Of a stretch of 64,000 bases of DNA, positions 41,667 through 49,860 are shown piece by piece. Position 1 is the stretch's first letter. The number at the start of each line of letters is the position of its first letter. Location of the stretch: positions 124,001 to 188,000 of the forward strand of contig QFMX01000005.1 of NCBI GenBank assembly GCA_003240625.1, read 5' to 3'. The translations under genes and the position numbers were made by a program. The DNA comes from Sphingomonas taxi (GTDB lineage Bacteria > Pseudomonadota > Alphaproteobacteria > Sphingomonadales > Sphingomonadaceae). The notes under the pieces were generated by a model, which was not told the DNA's origin, did not search any database, and was given only the letters and a program-made list of their open reading frames with translations.

Positions 41667-43391
41667 ATGATCTCCCGTCTCCTCATCGCCGCCAGCGCCA
41701 CCGCGCTCCTCGCCGCCGCACCGCTCCCAAAAAAGGGCGAACCCGCGATCACCGCGCAGACGCAGCGGTCCGGCGGGGTGCTCACGCCCGAGCAGACCGC
41801 GCTCCGGTTCGACAGCGCCGACCTCGCGTTCGAGGTGTTGCCCGAGACCGAAAGCTTGAACGGGGTGGCAACGCTGGTCTTTATCGCCAAGGCCCCCCTC
41901 GCCCGCCTGCCGATCGACCTCGATCGCAATCTGCCGGTCAGCGCGATCGCGATCGACGGCGCGCCGCTGGCACCCTCGGCGTGGAGCAATCCCGAGGGAC
42001 GGCTGATGATCACGCTGCCCAAGCCCGTCCCCGCCGGCGGCAAGGTGACCGCGAAGATCACCTATGGCGGCACGCCGCACGTCGCGGTGAAGGCGCCGTG
42101 GGACGACGGGATGGTCTGGTCGAAGACGCCCGATGGCCGGACTTGGTTCGCGACGACCGCGGAAGGCTATGGTTGCGACCTGTTCTGGCCGTGCCTCGAC
42201 TTCCCGACCGGCGAGCCCGCGCTAGTCACGCTGCACATCACCGTGCCGAAGGGGCTGAAGGCACCCTCGAACGGCGTGCTGCTCGGCGTCGATACGCTGT
42301 CGGACGGGCGGACGACGTGGAACTGGCGCGCCAAGCATCCCAACACCTATGGAATCGCGCTGAACGTCGGGCCGTATGAAGAGATCAGTGGCGCGTACAA
42401 GAGCCGCTTCGGCAACAGCATCCCGATGTATTACTGGTATCTGCCGGGCGAAAAGGCGCAGGCGGAAAAGCTGTTCGCCGAGTTCGCGCCGACTCTCGAT
42501 TTCTTCGAAAGCATGATCGGCCCCTACCCGTTCGGCGACGAGAAGCTCGGCGTGGTCGAGACGCCGCACAAGGGCATGGAGCACCAGACGATCAACGCCT
42601 ATGGCAACGACTACGCCAAGGCGCCGGAGGGGTTCGATTGGCTGTTTCAGCACGAGTTCGCGCATGAGTGGTTCGGCAATCAGCTGACCGCCGCCAATTG
42701 GGACGATTACTGGCTGCACGAGGGCTATGGCACGTACATGCAGCCGCTCTACGGCCAGTGGCGCGAGGGGCGTGCGCGCTATGCGGCGATGATGCAGGGC
42801 GAGCGCACCTCGATCATGAACCTCAAGCCGATCACGCAGCAGCGCGTCACCACCGAAGAGGAGGTGTACGAGCTCGACAAGGGCGGCGCGGGGCAGGACA
42901 TTTATTACAAGGGCTCGTGGATGCTCCACACGCTGCGCGGGCTGATCGGGGACAAGGCGTTCTTCGATGTCACGCGGCTCGCGGTGTACGGGCGCGCGGA
43001 TCCGAAGCCGGGGAATTTCGCGCCGCGGTTCGGCTCGACGAAGGAGTATGAGGGGCTGGTGCAGAAGGTTACGGGGAAGGATTATAAATGGTTCTTCGAC
43101 GTGTATCTGCGCCAAGCCGCGCTGCCCGAACTGGTCGAGACGCGGACGGGGAATACGGTGTCGCTGGCGTGGAAGGTGCCGGGTAATGGACCGTTCCCGC
43201 TGCCGGTCGAGGTGCAGATCGATGGGAAGACGCGGACTTTGCCGATGACTGGCGGGAAGGCGAGCCTCACCGTCCCGGCTGGCGCGCATGTCGTAATCGA
43301 CCCTGATGCGCTGGTCCTGCGGCGCAGTGTCGCACTGGAAGACGTGGCCGCCTGGAAAGCCGCGCAAGCTGCGAAGGCCAAGCCCCAATGA
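41667..43391 (+). CDS. M1-family zinc metallopeptidase, exported
   Basis: The 574-residue protein has a signal peptide (MISRLLIAASATALLAAAPL), an N-terminal beta-sandwich, and a gluzincin catalytic domain with HEFAHEWFGNQ near residue 330 plus the downstream glutamate ligand in WLHEGYGTYM. It is shorter than aminopeptidase N and lacks its C-terminal helical domain, like several bacterial M1 peptidases. It probably trims peptides in the periplasm or outside the cell. A frame start at 41637 lies too far from a ribosome site and precedes the signal peptide. The stop overlaps the next gene by 4 nt. Confidence 0.92.
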   Translation: MISRLLIAASATALLAAAPLPKKGEPAITAQTQRSGGVLTPEQTALRFDSADLAFEVLPETESLNGVATLVFIAKAPLARLPIDLDRNLPVSAIAIDGAPLAPSAWSNPEGRLMITLPKPVPAGGKVTAKITYGGTPHVAVKAPWDDGMVWSKTPDGRTWFATTAEGYGCDLFWPCLDFPTGEPALVTLHITVPKGLKAPSNGVLLGVDTLSDGRTTWNWRAKHPNTYGIALNVGPYEEISGAYKSRFGNSIPMYYWYLPGEKAQAEKLFAEFAPTLDFFESMIGPYPFGDEKLGVVETPHKGMEHQTINAYGNDYAKAPEGFDWLFQHEFAHEWFGNQLTAANWDDYWLHEGYGTYMQPLYGQWREGRARYAAMMQGERTSIMNLKPITQQRVTTEEEVYELDKGGAGQDIYYKGSWMLHTLRGLIGDKAFFDVTRLAVYGRADPKPGNFAPRFGSTKEYEGLVQKVTGKDYKWFFDVYLRQAALPELVETRTGNTVSLAWKVPGNGPFPLPVEVQIDGKTRTLPMTGGKASLTVPAGAHVVIDPDALVLRRSVALEDVAAWKAAQAAKAKPQ

Positions 43392-43708
43392 CCTCTTCAT
43401 CGTTCCCCCGCGAAGGCGGGGGCCCAGGGTTCCAGGAGACGGCGCTCGAGACTCCTGGTGGACTCCTGCGTGCGCAGGAGAACGGGCCGTGGCCTGCCCG
43501 CGCGGCGGAGATGGCGGCGATCTTCATGGTCGGCGACGGCCTGATCGGCCTGCTCCAACCGCACCGCCACGTCGATCTCTGGAAGGACGACGCACTTGGC
43601 ACCGAGACGCTGGTGAAGCCGTTCGTCGATCGGCCCGGTCGCCGCCGCCTCTATGCGGTCGTGCAGATCGCCGCCGGCCTCGCCTTGGCTGCACGCCAGA
43701 GACGATGA
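43388..43708 (+). CDS. Small protein of unknown function, N terminus formed by a palindromic element
   Basis: The 106-residue ORF starts with an ATG overlapping the M1 peptidase stop and ends overlapping the cytochrome c start, both as ATGA. That coupling supports a real gene. Residues about 5-32 (FPREGGGPGFQETALETP and on) come from family F element F4. The remainder, starting near EMAAIFMVGDGLIGLLQP, has a hydrophobic segment and a second one at the end (AVVQIAAGLALAA), so it may be membrane-associated. It is not recognised. An internal in-frame ATG at residue 42 could give a 65-residue product without the element. Confidence 0.65.
   Translation: MTSSSFPREGGGPGFQETALETPGGLLRAQENGPWPARAAEMAAIFMVGDGLIGLLQPHRHVDLWKDDALGTETLVKPFVDRPGRRRLYAVVQIAAGLALAARQRR
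43402..43483. repeat. Family F element, copy F4, inside a coding region
   Basis: GTTCCCCCGCGAAGGCGGGG at 43402 and GGACTCCTGCGTGCGCAGGA near 43460-43479 are two hairpins, with CCCAGG and CCTGG next to them in the family F order. The frame of the surrounding ORF stays open. Confidence 0.75.
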
Positions 43709-44091
43709 AGGCCGCGGGCTGGCTCCTGCCGGCGCTAGCGCTCGCCGGGTGCGGTTCGGGCCCGGACGCCGGCGCGACCGACCAGATCGCGCGGGGCAAA
43801 CCCGTGTTCGGTCGCTGCACCGCATGCCACACGATCGGGCAATATGCGGGCGATACCGATGGCCCCAATCTCTACGGGGTGATGGGCGGCCCGATCGGCG
43901 AGCGCCGCCCGCGCTTCTCGTACACCGCCGGACTGAAGGCGCTCGGCGGCAACTGGGACGCGGAGCGGATGGACCGGTGGCTCGCCAACCCGCGCCGGAT
44001 GGTGCCCGGCACCACGATGGCCTTCGCAGGCGTGCCCGACCCGAAGGATCGCGCCGACGTCATCGCCTATCTGTCGATGCAAGGCCCCTGA
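43705..44091 (+). CDS. Class I cytochrome c, membrane-anchored lipoprotein type
   Basis: The 128-residue protein has a lipobox (ALALAGC, Cys16) and a heme site CTACH near residue 38. The likely axial methionine is in VPGTTMAFAG near residue 107. Conserved GPNLYGVMGG lies between them. Mono-heme c proteins of this type carry electrons in the periplasm, for example toward terminal oxidases. It depends on the Ccm pathway of 9.2-14.1 kb. It is translationally coupled to the preceding small ORF. Confidence 0.9.
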   Translation: MKAAGWLLPALALAGCGSGPDAGATDQIARGKPVFGRCTACHTIGQYAGDTDGPNLYGVMGGPIGERRPRFSYTAGLKALGGNWDAERMDRWLANPRRMVPGTTMAFAGVPDPKDRADVIAYLSMQGP

Positions 44092-44093
44092 GT

Positions 44094-45218
44094 TCAGGGC
44101 ACCACCGTCGTGAACAGATACGCGGCGAAGATCACGAGGTGGACCACGCCCTGCAACACCGTCGTCCGCCCGGTACCGAGCGACAGCGTGGCGACGAACA
44201 ACGACAGCGCGAGCAGCGTCATGCTCTTCGCATCGATGCCGAGCGCGATCGGCAGGTCGAGCACTAGCGACACGATCGCGACGCTCGGGATCGTCAGGCC
44301 GATGGTGGCCAGCGCAGAACCGAGCGCGAGGTTGAGGCTGGTCTGCAGCCGGTTGCGCCGCGCGGACTTGTACGCGGCGAGGCTTTCGGGCGCGAGCACC
44401 AGTGCGGCGATGATCACGCCGACCACGGTCAGCGGCAGGCCGGCGCCGATGACTGCGGCTTCGATCGTCGGCGACAGCGTCTTGGCGAGCAGCACCACCG
44501 AGACGAGTGCTACCAGCAACGCCGCGAAGGCGATGCCGGTCGCGCGGCCCGATGGCGGCGCGGCGTGATCGTCCTTGTCGTCGGTCGAGGGCAGGAAATA
44601 GTCGCGGTGGCGCACCGTCTGGACCAGCACGAACGTCCCGTAGAGGACCAGTGACACGACCGCGACGAAGATCAACTGCGACGATGCGTAGGTCGGCCCC
44701 GCCGTCGACGAGGTGTAGTTCGGCAGGATCAGCGACAGAACCGCCATCGCCGCGAGCACGCCGAGCGCCGCGGTCATGCCCTTCAACGTGAAGCGCTGCT
44801 CGTGATGCCGCACCGCACCCGCCAGCAGGCAGAGGCCGATGATGAAGTTGAGGATGATCATGATCGCCGCGAACACCGTGTCGCGCGCGAGCGTGGCAGC
44901 GTCGCCGGCGTTGGACAGCATCAGCGACACGATCAGCGACACCTCGATCACGGTCACCGCGATGGCGAGGACCAGCGTGCCGAACGGTTCGCCGACCTTG
45001 TGGGCGATGACCTCTGCATGATGCACGGCGGCGAGGACGCTACCGATCAGGACGATCACGGCCGCCGCGGTACCCAGCGTGCCCATCTTGGCGAGCCCGA
45101 TCAGGACCGCGACGAGGCCGAGACCCGGGGCGATCAGCGTCCAGATCGGGAGCGCCAGGCGGTCCGGCATCGTCTCCGCCACGTGTTCGTTCGGTCGGTC
45201 GGCCACTTCGATCGTCAT
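44094..45218 (-). CDS. chaA: Calcium/proton antiporter, ChaA type
   Basis: The 374-residue polytopic protein has about 11 membrane segments and two CaCA-family repeats. One motif is HHAEVIAHKVGEPFGTLVLA, continuing into VTVIEVSLI; the second repeat is LVLAPESLAAYKSARRNRLQ, continuing into LNLALGSALATIGLTIPSVA. ChaA expels Ca2+, Na+ or K+ in exchange for protons at alkaline pH. The ATG at 45218 has GAGGGAG upstream; the frame is open to 45398 without cause. Its stop is 2 nt from the convergent cytochrome c stop, with no terminator between. Confidence 0.93.
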   Translation of the reverse strand: MTIEVADRPNEHVAETMPDRLALPIWTLIAPGLGLVAVLIGLAKMGTLGTAAAVIVLIGSVLAAVHHAEVIAHKVGEPFGTLVLAIAVTVIEVSLIVSLMLSNAGDAATLARDTVFAAIMIILNFIIGLCLLAGAVRHHEQRFTLKGMTAALGVLAAMAVLSLILPNYTSSTAGPTYASSQLIFVAVVSLVLYGTFVLVQTVRHRDYFLPSTDDKDDHAAPPSGRATGIAFAALLVALVSVVLLAKTLSPTIEAAVIGAGLPLTVVGVIIAALVLAPESLAAYKSARRNRLQTSLNLALGSALATIGLTIPSVAIVSLVLDLPIALGIDAKSMTLLALSLFVATLSLGTGRTTVLQGVVHLVIFAAYLFTTVVP

Positions 45219-45318
45219 GCATGCTCCCTCGTTCCACTTGGATAACGAATGCGTGAGGGGCGATAAGGGTCCGAGTCGGGGCGATTGCGGTCGCCGGGCG
45301 ATCGGATAGGTTGCGGCG

Positions 45319-45771
45319 ATGTTGGCGCCCGATCTTCGCGAAACGCTGGTCAGGGTGGCGGCGGCGATGCGTGAAACGCAGGATCCGTGGTGGGTCATTT
45401 CCAGCGCGGCGGTGGCGCTTCACGGTGTCGGACCGGTCGAGGTCGGCGATGTCGATGTGGTGATGAGCGTGAGCGATGCCCGGCGGGTGATGGATGGGCT
45501 CGGGGTCGCTCCGACCGAGGACGGCGCGAGTTCGCTCTTTCGGTCGACGCTGTTCGGGCGGTGGGAGACGCCGCCCTTGGTCGTCGAGATCATGGCGGGG
45601 TTCCACGTTGCGACGTCGGCTGGGTGGACGGAAGTGCTGCCTCGGACGCGCGTGCCTGTTCTTGTCGAAGGGTCGGTTGTTCATGTGCCCGAGCGCGGGG
45701 AGCTTGCCGAGATGCTCAGGCTGTTCGGGCGTCCTAAGGATTTGGAACGGGATCGGCTTTTGACCGCATAG
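45319..45771 (+). CDS. Nucleotidyltransferase-like (MNT/AbiEii fold) hypothetical protein
   Basis: The 150-residue protein has the minimal nucleotidyltransferase pattern: ISSAAVALHGVGPVEVGDVDVVMS, with a small-residue pair followed by DVDVV (a DxD-type acidic pair) near residue 45, and a possible third acid in VVEIMAG near residue 90. Proteins of this fold include antitoxin-linked kinase partners and tRNA or antibiotic nucleotidyltransferases, but no HEPN or toxin partner is adjacent. The function is unknown. The last codons resemble a remnant 138 nt downstream (45909-45965). Confidence 0.65.
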   Translation: MLAPDLRETLVRVAAAMRETQDPWWVISSAAVALHGVGPVEVGDVDVVMSVSDARRVMDGLGVAPTEDGASSLFRSTLFGRWETPPLVVEIMAGFHVATSAGWTEVLPRTRVPVLVEGSVVHVPERGELAEMLRLFGRPKDLERDRLLTA

Positions 45772-45878
45772 CTTCACCACCAAAGCTACCCTTATCCTTC
45801 TTCCCGCTTTGAAGTCGCCGCGGCCCGTTTTCCTATCCCGTCCGGAGAAGGACAGATGCCGGCTGCACACCCTCACAC

Positions 45879-45904
45879 GTCATCCTGACGAACGTCAGGA
45901 TGAC
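45879..45904. repeat. Family G hairpin, copy G2
   Basis: GTCATCCTGACG and CGTCAGGATGAC are exact inverted halves around AA, giving a short strong hairpin. It stands between the nucleotidyltransferase-like gene and a remnant resembling that gene's 3' end. Confidence 0.85.
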
Positions 45905-45908
45905 GGGG

Positions 45909-45965
45909 ATGTGCGGGCGGCCGAGGGATCTGGAGCGCGCTCGGCTTTTGACCTCGCAGATTTAG
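45909..45965 (+). pseudogene. Remnant resembling the 3' end of the nucleotidyltransferase-like gene
   Basis: The frame reads MCGRPRDLERARLLTSQI and stops. The intact gene ends LFGRPKDLERDRLLTA. Thirteen of the aligned residues match over the core GRPxDLERxRLLT, and the DNA is alike as well. This looks like a leftover of a duplicated or replaced copy, separated from the gene by hairpin G2. Confidence 0.6.
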
Positions 45966-46032
45966 CGTCATAGCCGCCCTCAGTCGTCCCACAATTATGG
46001 TGACGACGGGACGGACGACCAGGCTCGGCAAG

Positions 46033-46148
46033 AGATCCTCCCCTGCAAGGGGAGGTGGCGCAAAGCGACGGAGGGGTGATGGCCTATCGAGAGCGGGTCA
46101 CCCCTCCGTCAGCGCTCCGCGCTGCCACCTCCCCTTGCAGGGGAGGAT
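46033..46148. repeat. Family D palindromic element, copy D4
   Basis: CCTCCCCTGCAAGGGGAGGT at about 46037 and CCACCTCCCCTTGCAGGGGA near 46127-46146 are inverted arms, a variant of family D. The centre contains GACGGAGGGGTGATGG and its near reverse complement. It lies between the nucleotidyltransferase-like gene and clpX in a 578-nt gap that also holds G2 and G3. Confidence 0.88.
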
Positions 46149-46180
46149 CGAAGGGATCTCTGTCCGGCTGCTGCCACCCG

Positions 46181-46259
46181 TCATCCTGACGAAAGTCAGG
46201 ACCCAGGGTACAAAGCGCAGGTCTTCTTGGCTCTGGGTCCTGACTTTCGTCAGGATGAC
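46181..46259. repeat. Family G element, copy G3 (long form)
   Basis: TCATCCTGACGAAAGTCAGG at 46181 is matched in reverse by CCTGACTTTCGTCAGGATGA at 46239-46258, with ACCCAGG and CTGGGT next to them. The loop is about 25 nt. It lies 91 nt before the end of clpX and may terminate it. Of the 578-nt gap 45772-46349, only this, D4, G2 and the remnant were recognised. Confidence 0.88.
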
Positions 46260-46349
46260 CAGGCGTTGGCGGACCCCGGTCTATCGGCAAAACGAAAAAG
46301 GGCGCCGATCGCTCGACGCCCTTTCCCGTATCTCGAACCAACCCCGCGC

Positions 46350-47615
46350 TTAAGCAGCGTCGCCGGTCTTCTTCTTCTCGGCGTAGACGCGGATCGGTTC
46401 CTTGCGGCCTTCGATCACGTCCTTGTCGATCATCACCTCGTCGACGCCGTCCATGCCGGGCAGGTCGAACATCGTGTCGAGCAGGATGCTCTCCAGGATC
46501 GAACGAAGCCCGCGTGCGCCGGTCTTGCGTTCGATGCCCTTCTTGGCGACCGAGACCAGCGCGTCGTCGGTGAACCCGAGCGCAACGTCCTCCATCTCGA
46601 ACAGCTTCTGGTACTGCTTGACCAGCGCGTTCTTCGGCTCCTTCAGGATCTTCACCAGTGCGTCGACATCGAGATCCTCGAGCGTCGCGATCACCGGCAA
46701 ACGGCCGACGAACTCGGGGATAAGCCCAAACTTCAGCAAATCCTCGGGCTCGACCGACTTCAGCGTCTCGCCCGTCTTGCGCTCGTCCGGCCCAGCCACA
46801 TACGCGCCAAAACCGATCGACTTGCCCTGGAGACGATCGCCGATGATCTTCTCGAGACCCGAGAACGCACCGCCGCAGATGAACAGGATGTTGGTCGTAT
46901 CCACCTGCAGGAATTCCTGCTGCGGATGCTTCCGGCCACCCTGTGGCGGCACCGACGCGGTCGTGCCTTCCATCAGCTTCAGCAACGCCTGCTGCACACC
47001 TTCGCCCGACACGTCGCGCGTGATCGAGGGGTTCTCGGCCTTGCGCGAAATCTTGTCGATCTCGTCGATGTAAACGATCCCGCGCTGCGCGCGCTCGACG
47101 TTATAGTCAGACGCCTGGAGCAACTTAAGGATGATGTTCTCGACATCCTCACCGACATAGCCCGCTTCGGTGAGCGTCGTCGCATCGGCCATCGTGAACG
47201 GCACGTCGAGGATGCGGGCGAGCGTCTGCGCGAGCAGCGTCTTGCCGCAACCGGTCGGGCCGACCAGCAGGATGTTCGACTTGGACAGCTCGACATCGGC
47301 ACCCTTGGCGCCGTGGTTGAGCCGCTTGTAGTGATTGTGCACCGCCACCGACAGCACGCGCTTGGCGCGCTTCTGGCCGATCACGTAATCGTCGAGGACG
47401 TCGCAGATCTCCTGCGGAGTCGGCACGCCGCCGTCCTTCTTGGACACCAGCGCGGACTTCGTCTCCTCGCGGATGATATCGTTGCAAAGTTCGACGCACT
47501 CGTCGCAGATGAACACGGTTGGACCCGCGATCAACTTGCGTACCTCATGCTGCGACTTGCCGCAGAACGAGCAATAGAGGGTGCTCTTCGAGTCGCCACC
47601 GCTCAGCTTCGTCAT
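46350..47615 (-). CDS. clpX: ATP-dependent Clp protease ATP-binding subunit ClpX
   Basis: The 421-residue AAA+ unfoldase has the N-terminal C4 zinc domain (CSFCGKSQHE and CDECVELC), Walker A GPTGCGKTLLAQTLA near residue 120, Walker B IVYIDEIDKI, and a C-terminal domain with the ClpP-binding IGF-type loop (KSIGFGAYVA). It unfolds tagged proteins and feeds them to ClpP. It lies 123 nt downstream of clpP on the same strand. Confidence 0.98.
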   Translation of the reverse strand: MTKLSGGDSKSTLYCSFCGKSQHEVRKLIAGPTVFICDECVELCNDIIREETKSALVSKKDGGVPTPQEICDVLDDYVIGQKRAKRVLSVAVHNHYKRLNHGAKGADVELSKSNILLVGPTGCGKTLLAQTLARILDVPFTMADATTLTEAGYVGEDVENIILKLLQASDYNVERAQRGIVYIDEIDKISRKAENPSITRDVSGEGVQQALLKLMEGTTASVPPQGGRKHPQQEFLQVDTTNILFICGGAFSGLEKIIGDRLQGKSIGFGAYVAGPDERKTGETLKSVEPEDLLKFGLIPEFVGRLPVIATLEDLDVDALVKILKEPKNALVKQYQKLFEMEDVALGFTDDALVSVAKKGIERKTGARGLRSILESILLDTMFDLPGMDGVDEVMIDKDVIEGRKEPIRVYAEKKKTGDAA

Positions 47616-47738
47616 TCAATCACCTCTCGCGCATGTCGGTGCACGTGCCGTTTCCGGGGCCGCTACCGTAACGCACCCCGGAGTTCCTACAATCAAATAA
47701 ACCGGCAGGGTTTACGATTCGCCCCATGCCAGTGTCGG

Positions 47739-48428
47739 TTAGGCGGGTTTCGCCGCATCGTCCGCCGGTGCCGGACGCTTGTCGAACACCTCGTCGACCA
47801 GGCCGAAATCCTTCGCCTCGTTCGCTTCGAGGAACGTATCGCGGTCCATCCGGCGCTCGATCTCCTCGATCGGCTGACCGGTATACTGCGAATACAGCTC
47901 GTTCATGCGCTTACGGATGCGCAGGATCTCGCGAGCCTGGATCTCGATGTCGCTGGCCATGCCCTGTGCACCACCCGATGGCTGATGGATCATGATCCGT
48001 GCGTTGGTCATCGCGACGCGCATGCCGGGCTCGCCGCTCGCGAGCAGGAAGCTGCCCATCGACGCGGCCTGGCCGATGCAGACGGTGCCGACGCGCGGAC
48101 GGATGTACCGCATCGTGTCGTGGATCGCCATGCCCGCCGTGACGACACCGCCCGGCGAGTTGATGTACATGAAGATGTCCTTCTTCGGGTTCTCGGACTC
48201 GAGGAAGAGCAGCTGTGCGGTGATCAGCGAGGCCATGCCGTCCTCGACGCCGCCGGTCACGAAGATGATGCGCTCGCGGAGCAGGCGCGAGAAGATGTCG
48301 AACGAACGCTCGCCGCGGTTCGACTGCTCGATGACGATGGGAACCAGGCCTGCTTGCGTCTGCTGCAGGCCGAGCCCGGCGCTGGCCAACGGGCTCGCGA
48401 AGTCGCCGGTCTCGAACGGATTGTGCAT
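47739..48428 (-). CDS. clpP: ATP-dependent Clp protease proteolytic subunit ClpP
   Basis: The 229-residue serine protease starts MHNPFETGDF at 48428, preceded by AGAGAG. Catalytic serine is in GQAASMGSFLLA near residue 118, catalytic histidine in HQPSGGAQGMASD near residue 143. An open frame up to 48659 would add a 77-residue stretch that is mostly a translation of repeat D3, and it is rejected. ClpP forms the tetradecameric chamber served by ClpX. In some alphaproteobacteria the ClpXP pair is essential. Confidence 0.97.
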   Translation of the reverse strand: MHNPFETGDFASPLASAGLGLQQTQAGLVPIVIEQSNRGERSFDIFSRLLRERIIFVTGGVEDGMASLITAQLLFLESENPKKDIFMYINSPGGVVTAGMAIHDTMRYIRPRVGTVCIGQAASMGSFLLASGEPGMRVAMTNARIMIHQPSGGAQGMASDIEIQAREILRIRKRMNELYSQYTGQPIEEIERRMDRDTFLEANEAKDFGLVDEVFDKRPAPADDAAKPA

Positions 48429-48531
48429 GGAAATCTCTCTTATGCCCCAGTGAACCGCTAACATCGGCTGTCCGGGAGGGGAGTTCAAGCCCTTCGCACC
48501 TTGCCCACCGGGGAGTGAGAGACGCTGAGCG

Positions 48532-48656
48532 ATCCTCCCCCGCCAGGGGGAGGTGGCGCCGAAGGCGACGGAGGGGGAGGACACGGAACCGCGGTTATCG
48601 GCTACCTCCCCCTCCGTCTGGCAAGGGCCAGCCACCTCCCCCTTGCGGGGGAGGAT
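48532..48656. repeat. Family D palindromic element, copy D3
   Basis: CCTCCCCCGCCAGGGGGAGG near 48534 and CCTCCCCCTTGCGGGGGAGG near 48635 are inverted arms around GACGGAGGGGGAGGACACGG. It fills the gap between the glycosyltransferase gene and clpP (252 nt). Confidence 0.88.
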
Positions 48657-48680
48657 CACAAGAATTGAGGGGCAAGGGAG

Positions 48681-49607
48681 TCAGATGCCCGGTGCGGGGT
48701 AGGCGAGGTATGCGAGGCGGCGAACTTCGCGGCGGCCTCTTACTACCGTGTCGAGGATCAGGCCGGTGAAGACGTTGAGCGCGGCGAAGATGCCGAGGCC
48801 GGTGATCAGGATTGCGGTCGGGAAACGGGGAACCTGGTGGATCTCGATGTACGTGAGCACCAGCGGGATGCCGAGGATCAGCGCGAGCAGTCCGAACACG
48901 CTGCCGATCGCGCCGAAAAACCAGAGCGGGCGCTCGATCCGGTACAGCGTCATGATCGTCCGCAGGATGCGCCAGCCATCGCCATAGGTGCTGAGCTTCG
49001 ATTCGGAGCCCTCGGGGCGCGCATAATAGGGCGTCTCGACCTCGCCGATCGGCATTTTCAGTTCGAGCGCGTGGACGCTGATCTCGGTCTCGATCTCGAA
49101 ACCGGCCGACAACGACGGAAAGCTCTTCACGAAGCGGCGCGAGAACACGCGGTAGCCGGACAGGATGTCGGTGAAGCTGCGGCCGAACAGGCGCGCGAGC
49201 ATGCCGGTGAGCAGCGCGTTACCGAAGCGGTGCCCGCGGCGATAGGATTCTTGGACCTGGCTGATGCGCGAGCCGACGACCATGTCGAGGTGCTCGTCGA
49301 GGACGCGCTTTACCAGGTTCGGGGCGGAGGCGGCGTCGTAGGTCGCATCGCCGTCGGCCATGACGTAGATGTCGGCGTCGATGTCGGCGAACATGCGGCG
49401 GACGACCGCGCCCTTGCCTTGGATGCGCTCGGTCCGGACGACGGCACCCGCGGCGCGCGCGACCTCGATCGTGCGGTCGGCGCTGTTGTTGTCGTAGACA
49501 TAGATGGTGGCGCCCGGCAGCGCGCCTAGGAAGCCCGCGATCGTCTGCGCGATCGCGGCCTCCTCGTTGTAGCAGGGGAGCAGGACGGCGATTCTCGGTT
49601 CGGTCAT
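48681..49607 (-). CDS. Family 2 glycosyltransferase, membrane-anchored
   Basis: The 308-residue protein has a GT-A domain (residues 1-230) with IAVLLPCYNEEAAI at the start, VYDNNSADRT and the metal-binding VMADGDATYD near residue 95. Two C-terminal membrane helices follow (FFGAIGSVFGLLALIL and the ITGLGIFAALNVFTGL region). It resembles polyprenyl-phosphate or dolichol-phosphate sugar transferases. The acceptor is unknown. It lies between tig and clpP, where many alphaproteobacteria have no gene. The ATG at 49607 is chosen over a long frame that includes repeat E2. Confidence 0.9.
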   Translation of the reverse strand: MTEPRIAVLLPCYNEEAAIAQTIAGFLGALPGATIYVYDNNSADRTIEVARAAGAVVRTERIQGKGAVVRRMFADIDADIYVMADGDATYDAASAPNLVKRVLDEHLDMVVGSRISQVQESYRRGHRFGNALLTGMLARLFGRSFTDILSGYRVFSRRFVKSFPSLSAGFEIETEISVHALELKMPIGEVETPYYARPEGSESKLSTYGDGWRILRTIMTLYRIERPLWFFGAIGSVFGLLALILGIPLVLTYIEIHQVPRFPTAILITGLGIFAALNVFTGLILDTVVRGRREVRRLAYLAYPAPGI

Positions 49608-49691
49608 GCCCTGCCCTACGGAGTTGAAAGATGACATCGGAGATCGAGCAGCGGTCGAAACGTCAGTCAACGCACCATCCCAAAACGCACT

Positions 49692-49791
49692 TCCCCGGCG
49701 AAGGCCGGGGCCCAGTTGGGAAAGGCCCATAACGGAGCTTTGCGGCTCGTTACAGCTACCTTTCCAACTGGGCCCCGGCCCCCGCCGGGGA
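49692..49791. repeat. Family E palindromic element, copy E2
   Basis: TTCCCCGGCGAAGGCCGGGG at 49691 and CCCCGGCCCCCGCCGGGGAA at about 49773 are inverted arms with CCCAGTTGGG and CCAACTGGG inside, and a centre carrying CATAACGG. It lies between tig and the glycosyltransferase gene. Confidence 0.88.
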
Positions 49792-49821
49792 AACGCCCCT
49801 TTTACGGGTCGTACAGTGCGA

Positions 49822-49854
49822 CCCGTCATCCCGAACCAGATCCGGGGTGACGGG
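49822..49854. repeat. Family G-like hairpin, copy G4, downstream of tig
   Basis: CCCGTCATCCCG (49822-49833) pairs with CGGGGTGACGGG (49843-49854), allowing one G-T pair, around a 9-nt loop. It lies 7 nt after the tig stop and is the likely tig terminator. Confidence 0.7.
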
Positions 49855-49860
49855 AAGGCG

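Noticed and set aside
45319..45771. A toxin-antitoxin (HEPN/MNT) pair
   Set aside because: No HEPN or other partner gene lies next to the nucleotidyltransferase-like gene on either side.
46227..48461. 744-codon plus-strand ORF opposite clpX and clpP
   Set aside because: It spans two real genes and the gap between them in antisense; composition is that of a shadow frame.
48429..48659. 77-codon N-terminal extension of ClpP
   Set aside because: It is mostly a translation of repeat D3, and a good ribosome site precedes the normal ClpP start at 48428. This is unlike gspE and ccmH, where the element lies after the coupled start.
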